DNA of 64,000 nt, taken from positions 62,001 through 126,000 of the forward strand of contig NZ_LMDF01000005.1 in assembly GCF_001425745.1 (NCBI RefSeq), given 5' to 3'. Each line of letters begins with the position of its first letter. Within the stretch, counting starts at the first letter, position 1. The DNA is from Caulobacter sp. Root343. GTDB taxonomy: Bacteria > Pseudomonadota > Alphaproteobacteria > Caulobacterales > Caulobacteraceae. The translations under genes and the position numbers were made by a program. Under the pieces are notes generated by a model. That model did not search any database. It saw only the letters and a list, made by a program, of their open reading frames with translations, and had not been told where the DNA came from. This document shows positions 10,004 through 18,205 of this stretch, piece by piece.

Positions 10004-11827
10004 TCAGGCCTTGCCGCCCTTGCCGACGATGTAGTCGTCGATCACCCGCTCCAGCGCCGTCAGCGGGGTCATGCCCGAGAGCAGGCCCGCGTCATGGAAC
10101 TCGCGGATGTCGAACTTCTTGCCCAGGGCCTTCTGGGCCTTGGCGCGAGCCCGCAGCCAGGTGATCTTGCCGATCATGTAGCTGCAGGCCTGGCCCGGCC
10201 ACACGACGTAGCGCTCGATCTCGGTGGTCGCGCCGCTCTCCTCGTCGCCCATGGTCTCGGCCATGTACTTGATGGCCTGCTCGCGGCTCCATTTCTTGTA
10301 GTGCATGCCGGTGTCGACCACGAGGCGGACGGCGCGGAACAGGGCGTCGTGCAGCATGCCCAGGTGACCGCGCGGGTCGGTCTTGTAGATGCCCATCTCG
10401 ACGGCCAGCTGCTCGGCATAGAGCGCCCAGCCCTCGGTGTAGCCCGAGAAGCCGATGACCTTGCGGATCATCGGCAGGCCCTTGGCCTCGTTCGAGATCG
10501 ACAGCTGCAGGTGGTGGCCCGGGACGCCCTCGTGGACCGTCAGGGTAGTTAGGGTGAACTTGGCCTGTTCCTTGGTGTCACGCAGGTTGATCCAGTAGAT
10601 GCCCGGGCGCTTTCCATCCAGCGACGGCGAGTTGTAGTAGCCGCCCGGCGCGCCGGCCTCGATGGCCTTGGGCACGCGGCGGATCTCCAGCGAGGCCTTG
10701 GGCAGGACCCCGAAATAGGCGGGCAGCTGCTTCTGGATCCAGGCCGCCTTGACGTTCAGGTCCTTGATCAGCTGTTCCTTGGCCGCGTCGGTATTGTCGT
10801 AGACGTCCTTGCCCAGCTCGGCCATGCGCTCGCCGACGCTGCCCTTGGCCATGCCGATGCTCTTGAACAGCTTGTCGGCCTCGACCGAGATCGACTTCAC
10901 CAGGTCGAGGCCCAGCTGGTGGATCTCGTCGGGGGTCATGGTCGAGGTCGTGTAGTTCTTCAACGACACGGCGTAGTAGTCGCCGCCGTCCTTCAGGCGC
11001 CAGCAGCCGGCGTCGTGCACGGCCTTGCCGCGGACGCTCTCCATCAGCGCGATCTGGCGCTTCAGGGCCGGCAGGACCGAGTTCTCGTAGACCTTCGAGG
11101 CCTCGCCCGCCCAGTCGCCGGCGATGTTCTTTTCCTTGGTCCGGCGGGCGATCGACTTGACCAGCGGCGCGTCGGCCGTGGGCGTGTCGGCGAAGGCCTT
11201 CATCTGGATCAGGGTCTTGTCGATGATGAAGTCGGGCGGGATCACGCCGTCGGCCATGTCCTGCTTGGCCAGGGCCGTCTCCTGGTCCATCAGACGGGCG
11301 AAGCCCTCCATCCGCGTCAGATAGGCGTCGGCGTCGGTCTTGGTCTCGATGCTGTGCTGGGTGTCCAGGAAGTCCGGCATCTGCTGATACGAGCCGGTCA
11401 GCTGGCTGAGCACGTAGGGCGCGCCCGAACCGCCGCCGCCGTAGGTGAACTTCTTGTTGCCCTCGTCCTGGACGGCCAGCACGAACTCGACGGTGTCGTA
11501 GTTGGCCGCGTCCATGCCCTTGAAGGCCCGGCGGTCGATGCTGTGCAAGGCGGCCAGCTGGCGGGCGGTCTCGACCTTGCCGGCCTCGACGGCGGCGAAC
11601 GAGCGGTCGGTCAGCAGGCTCTTGGTCCAGGCCAGGTCGCCGCTGTCGAGGCCGAGGCCGGTCGCCGTCTCGGGCGACTGGCGCAGCTGCTTGGCCATGA
11701 TCTCGTCGAACAGGGCGTTCAGCTTGGCGACCTCGCCTTCGCGGGCCAGGGCCAGCGAGGGCAGACCGCCCGCGGCGGCGAAACCCGCGGCGGCGGTGGC
11801 GAACATCATATGGCGGCGATTGAGCAA
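10004..11827 (-). CDS. DUF885-family secreted hydrolase (predicted metallopeptidase)
   Basis: A 607-residue protein. The N-terminus NRRHMMFATAAAGFAAAGG looks like a twin-arginine-type signal, so export to the periplasm is likely. The signature HEGVPGHH at about residue 432 contains two histidines and a glutamate suited to binding zinc, and is diagnostic for the DUF885 family. The start is taken as TTG 11827 because GGGAGGG lies 6 bp upstream; ATGs follow at 11809 and 11806. A diverged paralog lies at 53610-55382. Substrate unknown. Confidence 0.85.
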   Translation of the reverse strand: MLNRRHMMFATAAAGFAAAGGLPSLALAREGEVAKLNALFDEIMAKQLRQSPETATGLGLDSGDLAWTKSLLTDRSFAAVEAGKVETARQLAALHSIDRRAFKGMDAANYDTVEFVLAVQDEGNKKFTYGGGGSGAPYVLSQLTGSYQQMPDFLDTQHSIETKTDADAYLTRMEGFARLMDQETALAKQDMADGVIPPDFIIDKTLIQMKAFADTPTADAPLVKSIARRTKEKNIAGDWAGEASKVYENSVLPALKRQIALMESVRGKAVHDAGCWRLKDGGDYYAVSLKNYTTSTMTPDEIHQLGLDLVKSISVEADKLFKSIGMAKGSVGERMAELGKDVYDNTDAAKEQLIKDLNVKAAWIQKQLPAYFGVLPKASLEIRRVPKAIEAGAPGGYYNSPSLDGKRPGIYWINLRDTKEQAKFTLTTLTVHEGVPGHHLQLSISNEAKGLPMIRKVIGFSGYTEGWALYAEQLAVEMGIYKTDPRGHLGMLHDALFRAVRLVVDTGMHYKKWSREQAIKYMAETMGDEESGATTEIERYVVWPGQACSYMIGKITWLRARAKAQKALGKKFDIREFHDAGLLSGMTPLTALERVIDDYIVGKGGKA

Positions 11828-11918
11828 GGCTTTCCCTCCCAGGAGCCAAAACGGAGGACGAAGGCGTAAGGCCGTCACCCGAGTTGGCGAAATTAATTCC
11901 GAGTCATGCGACGAAATC

Positions 11919-11960
11919 CAGCTGTCTTTGGCTAGGCCCCAGCTGTCTTTGGCTAGGCCA
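11919..11960. repeat. 21-bp tandem duplication at a gene end
   Basis: CAGCTGTCTTTGGCTAGGCC is present twice with a 21-bp period. The second copy contains the stop codon of the NTF2-like gene, so the duplication repeats that gene's last codons just beyond its end. Confidence 0.8.
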
Positions 11961-12330
11961 AGGTCACGAACAGCTCGTTCTCGATCACCCATTGGCCGGT
12001 GACCTTCTTCCAGGTGGCCAGATAGGTCCCCGACTGTTCCGGCGCGTCGGTCCACGAGCCGACCCAGCGGCCGCGTTCGGCGGCGCGGGTCCCTTCGGCG
12101 TTCAGCGCGATGTCCTCGGTCGTGCGGACATAGGCGACGAAGCCCTTCTCGGCGAACTGCCCGGCGAAGGCGGCCAGCACGTCCTCGGCCCCCAGCAGCA
12201 GCGAACCGTCGCCGGCGATCAGCGTGATCCGCGGGTCGAAGAACGGCCGCAGGCGCGCGGCGTCCTTGGCGGCGATCAGCTTGTTGGTCAGCTTGCGGCG
12301 GGCGGCGATGGCGTCTTCGGGCTTCGTCAT
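11953..12330 (-). CDS. NTF2-like (SnoaL/DUF4440-type) protein
   Basis: A 125-residue protein matching a single NTF2-fold domain: an N-terminal helix pair (AARRKLTNKLIAAKDAARLRPFFDPRITLIAGDG), then strands ending in the usual SGTYLATWKKVTGQWVIENELF. Family members are small enzymes or ligand binders with a conical pocket; the substrate cannot be read from sequence. AGGGAAGATC before the ATG is a good ribosome site. Divergent from the acetyltransferase gene at 12395, with a 64-bp gap. Confidence 0.8.
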   Translation of the reverse strand: MTKPEDAIAARRKLTNKLIAAKDAARLRPFFDPRITLIAGDGSLLLGAEDVLAAFAGQFAEKGFVAYVRTTEDIALNAEGTRAAERGRWVGSWTDAPEQSGTYLATWKKVTGQWVIENELFVTLA

Positions 12331-12394
12331 GATCTTCCCTGCTCGGCCAGCCCGTGTAGCTTGCCCCGCCCGTCCGCCGCAAACCCGAGTCGTC

Positions 12395-12916
12395 ATGAGC
12401 GCTCCGACCCTGACCACCGCCCGCCTGACGATGAACCCGCCGACGCGCGCCGATTTCGAGGACAGCCGCGCCATGTGGGCCGACCCGCTGGTGATCCGCC
12501 ACGTTGGCGGCCGGCCCTTCACCGAGGAGGAAAGCTGGACCCGGCTGATGCGGGCCCGGGGCCTGTGGGAAGTGCTGGGCTACGGCTATTGGGCGGTGCG
12601 CGAGACCTCGACGGGGCGCTATGTCGGCGAGGTCGGCTTCGGCGACCTGCGCCGTGACCTCGAGCCCAGCCTCTACGGCCTGCCCGAGATGGGCTGGGTG
12701 CTGGCGGCGTGGGCGCACGGCCACGGCTTCGGCACCGAAGCGGTCCGCGCGGGCCTGGCCTGGATCGACGAAGCCCTGACCCCGCCGGTGGTGCCCTGCA
12801 TCATCGACGTCGAGAACACCCCGTCGATCGCGCTGGCCACCAAGGTCGGCTTCACCCTGAAGACCCACGCCACCTACAAGGGCGCGCCGATCGTGGTGAT
12901 GGAGCGGCGGGTCTAG
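12395..12916 (+). CDS. GNAT-family N-acetyltransferase (RimJ/RimL-type)
   Basis: A 173-residue protein: LTTARLTMNPPTRADFED at the N-terminus, a central YWAVRETSTGRYVGEVGFGD strand pair, and the acetyl-CoA loop region WAHGHGFGTEAVRAGLAW. The C-terminus NTPSIALATKVGFTLK is typical of RimJ/RimL-like enzymes that acetylate N-termini or small amines. The substrate is not predictable. The start at 12395 was chosen because translation upstream overlaps the divergent gene. The stop is 11 bp from the convergent TetR gene. Confidence 0.88.
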   Translation: MSAPTLTTARLTMNPPTRADFEDSRAMWADPLVIRHVGGRPFTEEESWTRLMRARGLWEVLGYGYWAVRETSTGRYVGEVGFGDLRRDLEPSLYGLPEMGWVLAAWAHGHGFGTEAVRAGLAWIDEALTPPVVPCIIDVENTPSIALATKVGFTLKTHATYKGAPIVVMERRV

Positions 12917-12927
12917 GGCTTACGCCC

Positions 12928-13533
12928 CTAGCCGGCCTCCGGCCGCCGCAACAGCCCGTCCAGCAGCGCCTTGAACGCCGGGACCGCCTTCAGCGCCGCC
13001 GCTTCCGGATCGTCGGCGTTGGCGATCCACAGGGCCGCGTCGGTGGAGGCCCCGCAGACCAGGCGCGCGGCAGCGTCGGGGTCGATGTCGTCCCGCACCA
13101 CGCCCTCGGCCTGCAGGTGCTCCAGATTGGCGCGGATGGTGGCGATGCAGCCGTCGGCGCTGGGCCAGCCGGACGGGTCGCCCAGGATGGCCGGAGCGTC
13201 GCGCAGCATGATCCTCTGGATGTCCGGCTCCAGCGCCATCTCGATATAGCCGACGTTCTCCTGGACCAGGCCCAGCCAGCGGGTCGGGGCGGCGGCGGCG
13301 ATCTTGGTCAGCCGCTCGGCCATCTCCGCGTCGATCTCCAGGACCACCGCCTCCAGCAGGCCCTTCTTGTCGCCGAAGTGGTGATAGAGCGCGCCACGCG
13401 TCAGGCCGGCCTCGGCCGTCAGGTCGTCCATCGAGGCCTCGGCATAACCCCTGTCGCCAAAGGCCTTGCGCGCCGCGGCGATCAGCTTAGCGCGGGTCTC
13501 GGCGATCATCTCGGGACGCGACCTGCGCGACAT
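12928..13533 (-). CDS. TetR-family repressor of the adjacent MFS transporter
   Basis: A 201-residue protein. Its DNA-binding domain contains ASMDDLTAEAGLTRGALYHHFGDKKGLLEAVV (about residues 33-63). The C-terminal ligand domain is of the TetR_C type often found with drug exporters. GGAGG precedes the ATG at 13533. Two palindromes with identical CATACG-N3-CGTATG cores lie between it and the divergent MFS gene, so it very likely represses both that gene and itself. Confidence 0.9.
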   Translation of the reverse strand: MSRRSRPEMIAETRAKLIAAARKAFGDRGYAEASMDDLTAEAGLTRGALYHHFGDKKGLLEAVVLEIDAEMAERLTKIAAAAPTRWLGLVQENVGYIEMALEPDIQRIMLRDAPAILGDPSGWPSADGCIATIRANLEHLQAEGVVRDDIDPDAAARLVCGASTDAALWIANADDPEAAALKAVPAFKALLDGLLRRPEAG

Positions 13534-13567
13534 GAAATCCTCCGGCGAAAAGTGCGGGCAGCGTAGT

Positions 13568-13588
13568 TGACATACGCGGCGTATGTCA
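13568..13588. promoter_or_regulatory. TetR operator 1
   Basis: TGACATACG, a 3-bp spacer CGG, then CGTATGTCA: a perfect 9-3-9 palindrome. It overlaps a TTGACA -35-like hexamer at 13567-13572. Confidence 0.85.
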
Positions 13589-13600
13589 CCACCTCGATTG

Positions 13601-13617
13601 GCATACGAGACGTATGT
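13601..13617. promoter_or_regulatory. TetR operator 2
   Basis: CATACG-AGA-CGTATG repeats the core of operator 1. Its centre is 31 bp (three helical turns) from that of operator 1, so both dimers would bind the same face of the DNA. Confidence 0.85.
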
Positions 13618-13660
13618 ATGTCGTCAGAGCATGCGTCGCCAGCGCCGAAAGGTCAGACCG

Positions 13661-14857
13661 ATGTCCAACCCCTACCGCGAGATCTTCCGGGCGCCGGGGA
13701 CCAAGGGATTCGCCGCCGCCGGCTTCGTGGCCCGCCTGCCGATCGCCATGGCCCCGATCGGCATCGTCACCATGCTGTCCCAGACGGAGGGCGGCTACTG
13801 GCTGGCTGGCGCTGTGGCGGGGGTGTTCACCCTGACCAACGCCATCGCCGCGCCGCAGATCTCGCGGCTGGTGGACCGCCACGGCCAGAGCCGGCTGCTG
13901 GTCCCGACCACGATCATCGCTGTCCTCGCCTTCGCGGCCCTGATGCTGGCCACGCGGCTGAACTGGCCGAGCTGGACGCTGTTCGCCGCCGCCTTCGTCG
14001 CCGCGACCATGCCCAGCATGCCGGCCATGGTGCGGGCCCGCTGGACCGAGGTGTTCCGCGACAAGCCCGAGCTGAACACCGCCTTCGCCTTCGAATCCGC
14101 CGCCGACGAGCTCGTGTATATCGCCGGTGCCTCGCTGTCGGTCGGCCTGAGCGTGGGCCTGTTCCCCGAGGCGGGCGTGCTGGTCTCCACCCTGTTCCTG
14201 GCGGCCGGCATGACCGCCTTCGTGCTGCAACGAGCGACCGAGCCCAAGGTCACGGCCAACGAGACCGGCGCGCCGCACAGGTCGGCGATCCGGCTGCCGG
14301 CCGTGCAGATCGTCACCGCCGCCCTGGTCTTCGTCGGCGCGATCTTCGCCACCGCCGAGGTCAGCACCGTGGCCCTGACCAAGGACCTGGGCCAGCCCGG
14401 CGCGGCCAGCCTGGTGATCGGCGTCTACGCGATCGGCTCGTTCGTGGTCGGGCTGATCGTCGGGGCCCTGAATCTGCGCGCGCCCCTGCACCGCCAGCTG
14501 CTGGTGGCCCTGGCCGTGCTGCTGGTCACCACCCTGCCCCTGCTGCTGGCCGGCAGCGTACCGGCCCTGGCCGCGGCGATCTTCCTGAGCGGGGTGGCCA
14601 TCTCGCCGACCTTCATCACCGCCTTCGGGCTGGTCGAGCGGCGCGTGCCGCCCGAGGTGCTGACCGAAGGCGTCACCTGGGTGATGACCGGGATCGGCAT
14701 CGGCATGGCCCTGGGCGCCTTCGTGGCCGGCTGGGTGGTCGACACCTTCGGCGCGCGCAGCGGCTTCTGGGTGTCGATCGTCATGGCCAGCGCGGCCCTG
14801 GCCATCGTCGCCCTGGGTCAGCGGATCTTGGGCGAGGGTCGCGAGCGGTTGGCCTAA
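13661..14857 (+). CDS. MFS transporter
   Basis: A 398-residue integral membrane protein with about 12 hydrophobic segments. SRLVDRHGQSRLLVP after the second helix corresponds to the MFS motif A loop between TM2 and TM3. A central loop near residues 200-215 (QRATEPKVTANETG) separates the two halves. The start MSNPYREIF at 13661 was preferred because it lies after the second operator with AAAGGT upstream. The arrangement with a divergent TetR suggests an inducible efflux pump, but the substrate is unknown. Confidence 0.87.
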   Translation: MSNPYREIFRAPGTKGFAAAGFVARLPIAMAPIGIVTMLSQTEGGYWLAGAVAGVFTLTNAIAAPQISRLVDRHGQSRLLVPTTIIAVLAFAALMLATRLNWPSWTLFAAAFVAATMPSMPAMVRARWTEVFRDKPELNTAFAFESAADELVYIAGASLSVGLSVGLFPEAGVLVSTLFLAAGMTAFVLQRATEPKVTANETGAPHRSAIRLPAVQIVTAALVFVGAIFATAEVSTVALTKDLGQPGAASLVIGVYAIGSFVVGLIVGALNLRAPLHRQLLVALAVLLVTTLPLLLAGSVPALAAAIFLSGVAISPTFITAFGLVERRVPPEVLTEGVTWVMTGIGIGMALGAFVAGWVVDTFGARSGFWVSIVMASAALAIVALGQRILGEGRERLA

Positions 14858-14907
14858 TGGCGCCTGGCCTAGTGGGAAGTCGGCGCGTCCGGTGCTAGGA
14901 CGCGCCC

Positions 14908-15231
14908 ATGGTCCGCAAAGTCACCGCCAAGCTCGTCGCCCCCAAAGATCCCACCGCCGAGGCCGATCGCGCCTGGTTCGAGGCGCACCCCGAGCGCCTG
15001 TTCCGCCTGCGCGATCCGGCGCCGGTCGAGTTCAAGGATCCGCTGGGCGATGCTGGCGAGGGCTTTTCCTGGCGTGTGCTGATCGCCCGATTGCCCGACG
15101 GCGGCCGCCTGCGCCTGCCCATCTCGCTATCGTGGGAGCTGCACAACGACCACGCCAAGGACCAGCACCTGAAGATCCTGTTCGACCAGGTCGCCACGCC
15201 CGAGGCCAAGGCTCGGCTGGGCCAAACCTAG
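14908..15231 (+). CDS. Small conserved-type protein of unknown function
   Basis: A 107-residue soluble protein, MVRKVTAKLVAPKDP..., rich in charged residues. The motif AWFEAHPERLFRLRDPAPVEF at about residues 22-42 and a C-terminal ELHNDHAKDQHLKILFDQVATPEAK suggest a compact folded domain. No signal peptide or membrane segment. Codon use matches its neighbours. No family recognised; its only neighbour in the same direction is the MFS gene. Confidence 0.6.
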   Translation: MVRKVTAKLVAPKDPTAEADRAWFEAHPERLFRLRDPAPVEFKDPLGDAGEGFSWRVLIARLPDGGRLRLPISLSWELHNDHAKDQHLKILFDQVATPEAKARLGQT

Positions 15232-15236
15232 CTGGG

Positions 15237-15953
15237 CTAGTCCTCCCGGACCCAGAGCAGGGCCAGCATCCGCCAGCCCTCGGCGGTGCGGAGCAGCAGG
15301 GCGCGGTCGGCATAGGTCCCGCCGGTCACCGCGCGAAACGTCCAGGTCGCCGCGCCGAGGTCGCCGCGTCCCTCCTCCGCCCGCGACAGCACCGTGTTTC
15401 CGGCGGGAAAGCGCGTCCGCGCCCGTTCGGCGTAGCGGGCCTGCCAGTCGGCCACCGAGGCCGCGACCATCTCCTCGTCCTCGAGGGTGATCACCAGGGC
15501 GCGCGGATCGACGGCGGCGGCGAGGTCCTCGGGGCTCCAGGCGGCGTCGGCGCGCAGCTTCAGGTCCACCGTCGCCCGCACCCCCTCGGCGGCGGCGTCG
15601 CGGGGTTGATCGGCGCCGACCACCCGGCCGACGATCCGCCAGCGACACGCCAGCCGAGCCCACAGCGTATAGTCCCGCCGCGCGGTCCCGGCCTCGGTCC
15701 AGCGGCCCGTCACGATCGCCGTGCGAGGCCCCTCGCTGACCACCTCGGTCGCGAGATCCGGCGCGGCCCGGGCCGGTCGCGCCTTCCACGCCGCCCGTGT
15801 CTGGCCGGCGACGGCGCCGCCGGCGATCGCGTAGACGACGGTCGAGGGCTGGACGCGGTCGGCGATCGCCGGACCGTCGCCGCGGCGGAAAGCTTCCGCA
15901 TAGGTCGCGATCGCTTGCGGCAAGGCCTCGCAGGCGGCGGGCGTGTCGAGCAT
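15237..15953 (-). CDS. Tandem NTF2-like domain protein
   Basis: A 238-residue protein that reads as two NTF2-like halves. The first half (about 5-115) ends YTLWARLACRWRIVGRVVG and the second (about 120-238) ends RALLLRTAEGWRMLALLWV; both are the strand motif with a tryptophan preceding the last strand that is common in this fold. Neither half shows an obvious catalytic set. No signal peptide. Function unknown. It converges with the 107-residue gene, with stops 5 bp apart. Confidence 0.6.
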   Translation of the reverse strand: MLDTPAACEALPQAIATYAEAFRRGDGPAIADRVQPSTVVYAIAGGAVAGQTRAAWKARPARAAPDLATEVVSEGPRTAIVTGRWTEAGTARRDYTLWARLACRWRIVGRVVGADQPRDAAAEGVRATVDLKLRADAAWSPEDLAAAVDPRALVITLEDEEMVAASVADWQARYAERARTRFPAGNTVLSRAEEGRGDLGAATWTFRAVTGGTYADRALLLRTAEGWRMLALLWVRED

Positions 15954-16042
15954 GGCGGCGTCTCCGTGTCGCCCGACCCTATCGGCTGCATCGCGCTCGG
16001 GAATTTCGAAGTCTTCGGCCGATCATTTCATCAGGCGGAATT

Positions 16043-16654
16043 CTAGTCGCCGGTCAGCACCCGGTCGCACAGCGGGGCCAGCAGCGCCGCCACGGCTTCG
16101 GGCGGACGGTCGTCGACCCTCAGCGACTGGAACATCGGAAAGCCGGTCAGGGCGAACAGCAGGTCGACGACGTCGCGCTGGGCCGCCGGGTCACGGCCGC
16201 CGTGGCGCTTGACCAGCACGGCCAGCAACTCGCGCCGCCGCGCATTGCGGGCGGCCAGGCTCTGGGCCAGTTCCGGATCGGCGCCGGCCGCCGCGTAGAG
16301 CCCCGTAAGGCCCGCGTTCGAGCTCCAGAACCCGCAGAACACCGTCACCATCCGGGTCAGGGTCTCGCGAGGATCGGCCAGCGCCATGGCCTCGGCGATG
16401 GCCAGGAGCCCACCGGCGCTGGCCACCTCGTCGAGCACCGCCTCCAGCAGGCCGCGCCGCGAGCCGAACTGGTTGTAGACGGTCAGCCGCGTCACCCCCG
16501 CCGCCGCCGCCACGGCCTCCAGCGACAGGGCCGCGCCGCCGGGCTCGCGCAGCAGGCCGGCGGCGGCCGCGACCAGCCGCGCGCGGGTCTCCGCCGCCTT
16601 CGCCTCTCGCTTGGCGCTCGCATAGGACCTTGACGTTCCGCCTGCCTCAACCAT
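16043..16654 (-). CDS. TetR-family transcriptional regulator
   Basis: A 203-residue protein. The helix-turn-helix is ALSLEAVAAAAGVTRLTVYNQFGSRRGLLEAVL (about residues 42-74). The start at 16654 was chosen because the frame's apparent extension runs into the divergent gene. A perfect palindrome sits only 3 bp upstream of the start codon, implying strong autorepression. It is divergent from the small membrane protein at 16721, its likely target. Confidence 0.88.
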   Translation of the reverse strand: MVEAGGTSRSYASAKREAKAAETRARLVAAAAGLLREPGGAALSLEAVAAAAGVTRLTVYNQFGSRRGLLEAVLDEVASAGGLLAIAEAMALADPRETLTRMVTVFCGFWSSNAGLTGLYAAAGADPELAQSLAARNARRRELLAVLVKRHGGRDPAAQRDVVDLLFALTGFPMFQSLRVDDRPPEAVAALLAPLCDRVLTGD

Positions 16655-16657
16655 CTC

Positions 16658-16672
16658 TATACAATCTGTATA
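16658..16672. promoter_or_regulatory. TetR operator, perfect palindrome
   Basis: TATACA-ATC-TGTATA is a perfect 6-3-6 inverted repeat just upstream of the TetR start and 49 bp before the divergent gene. Its AT-richness stands out in this GC-rich region. Confidence 0.75.
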
Positions 16673-16720
16673 TCCAATATGAGCGCGTCGCCACGCGCCG
16701 TCGAACCGGGAGTCTAGCCG

Positions 16721-17110
16721 ATGCCATTGCTGTTGATCATCGTCATTGCGCTTCATGTGCTCTCGTCCGTGTTCTGGGCGGGATCGACCTTCGTCATGGC
16801 CCGGGTCGGCGGGACCGAGGCGCCACGGCTGTTCCGGCCGCAGATGGGCGCGGCGGGAGTCTCGGTGCTGACCGGCGGCGCACTGTGGGGCTTGCTGCAT
16901 CGCGGCGGTTTCGGGACGAGCGAGGCCGTGCTGGCGACCGGCGCCCTGGCCGCCCTCGTCGCCCTCGCCGTCCAGGCGGTGGGCGTGGGACGCGGCCTGC
17001 GCGCGGCGGACCAAGCCGGAACCGCGCCGGCCGTCGCGGTCCCCTACCGTCTCTCGGCCGGGCTGCTGATGATCACCATCGTCTGCATGGCGATCGCCCG
17101 TTACGTCTGA
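16721..17110 (+). CDS. Small four-helix membrane protein
   Basis: A 129-residue hydrophobic protein with predicted membrane helices at about residues 3-25, 45-62, 68-90 and 108-126. The motif LHVLSSVFWAGSTFVMAR in the first helix recalls the CopD/DUF2269-like group of small membrane proteins, but I cannot assign it firmly. It is divergent from the TetR gene and followed 42 bp later by the membrane-bound LuxR-type regulator. Confidence 0.6.
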   Translation: MPLLLIIVIALHVLSSVFWAGSTFVMARVGGTEAPRLFRPQMGAAGVSVLTGGALWGLLHRGGFGTSEAVLATGALAALVALAVQAVGVGRGLRAADQAGTAPAVAVPYRLSAGLLMITIVCMAIARYV

Positions 17111-17151
17111 GGCCGATTGACGATGGCCGCGGATCGCGCACCTTTCGGGGC

Positions 17152-17565
17152 ATGATCCGCACCGTCCTTCTCTGGGCGCTCGTCCTGGCCTTGGGCGCCT
17201 TCGTCCTGCAGTGGTTGGAGCAGCAGTTCCTGCTGCGCGTCTTCCCTTGGCGGATCTATGCCGGCCTGATCGGCGTCGCCTTCGCCGCCGGCGGCGTGTG
17301 GGTCGGCTGGAAGCTGGCGGCGCGCGGCCGTCCCGAGACCTTCCAGCGGAACGACGCCGCCCTCGCCGCCCTGGGCCTGACCGGCCAGGAAGTGAAGGTG
17401 CTGGAGCGCCTGGCCGCGGGCCGCTCCAACAAGGAGATCGCCCGCGACCTCGGCCTCTCGCCCAATACGGTGAAGACCCACGTCGCCAACCTCTATGGCA
17501 AGCTGGAGGTCGGCCGCCGCACCCAGGCGATCGGCAAGGCCCGCGAGCTGGCGCTGATCCCCTGA
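17152..17565 (+). CDS. Membrane-anchored LuxR-type helix-turn-helix regulator
   Basis: A 137-residue protein. Two N-terminal transmembrane helices (about 4-20 and 36-55) precede a C-terminal LuxR/GerE DNA-binding domain: LTGQEVKVLERLAAGRSNKEIARDLGLSPNTVKTHVANLYGKLEVGRRTQAI (about 77-128). There is no receiver or ligand domain, so any signal must be sensed through the membrane segment. The start at 17152 is the first ATG after the upstream gene. It is followed 121 bp downstream by a DUF4199-type membrane protein, which may be its partner or target. Confidence 0.85.
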   Translation: MIRTVLLWALVLALGAFVLQWLEQQFLLRVFPWRIYAGLIGVAFAAGGVWVGWKLAARGRPETFQRNDAALAALGLTGQEVKVLERLAAGRSNKEIARDLGLSPNTVKTHVANLYGKLEVGRRTQAIGKARELALIP

Positions 17566-17686
17566 GCTTGACCGGGCGTCGATAGGGCGAAACTGTCGAA
17601 CTCACCCTTTCGGGCGATACCGTTCCAGTGATGAGGACGGCAAGCCTGGGGACGCGTCGCAGGGGGCGGCGCGAAGGAGGAACACC

Positions 17687-18205
17687 ATGCAACGCACTAT
17701 CCTGACCTACGGCCTGATCTCGGGCGCGATCATCATTCTGGGCATGATCGCCACCATCGTCCTTTCGGCCCAGCACAGCCTGTGGCTGGGCTATCTGATC
17801 ATGCTGGTCGGGCTGTCCTCGATCCTGCTGGCGGTGAAATCGCATCGCGACAAGGTGCTGGGCGGCGTCATCAAGTTCTGGCCGGCCTTCCTGATCGGCC
17901 TGGCCGTCGCCCTGGTGGCCGGGATCGCCTACGTGCTGATCTGGGAGGGCTATCTGGCCATCACCCACTACCGCTTCATGGACGAGTACACGGCCCACAT
18001 CCTGGCCGCCAAGCAGGCGGAAGGCCTGTCAGGCGCGGCCTACGCCAAGCTGGCGGCGGAGATGGCCGAGATGAAGCGTAACTACGCCAACCCGCTGTAC
18101 CGGATGCCGATGACCTTCGCCGAGATCTTCCCGGTCGGCCTGCTGGTCGCCCTGGTCAGCGCCGCCCTGCTGCGCAATCCGAGGTTCCTGCCGGCGCGGG
18201 TCTAG
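17687..18205 (+). CDS. DUF4199-type membrane protein
   Basis: A 172-residue protein with four hydrophobic segments (about 7-28, 34-50, 64-88 and 147-163). A soluble loop between the third and fourth carries HYRFMDEYTAHILAAKQAEG, the alpha-helical hallmark of DUF4199 proteins. The ribosome site AAGGAGG lies 8 bp before the ATG. Its role is unknown; the adjacent membrane-bound LuxR-type regulator suggests a linked sensing unit. Converges with the hydrolase gene, overlapping it by 4 bp. Confidence 0.75.
   Translation: MQRTILTYGLISGAIIILGMIATIVLSAQHSLWLGYLIMLVGLSSILLAVKSHRDKVLGGVIKFWPAFLIGLAVALVAGIAYVLIWEGYLAITHYRFMDEYTAHILAAKQAEGLSGAAYAKLAAEMAEMKRNYANPLYRMPMTFAEIFPVGLLVALVSAALLRNPRFLPARV

Noticed and set aside
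10004..12868. 954-codon reading of the DUF885 gene
   Set aside because: The extra 5' part crosses the NTF2-like and acetyltransferase genes; the true start is TTG 11827 with a GGGAGGG site and a signal peptide.
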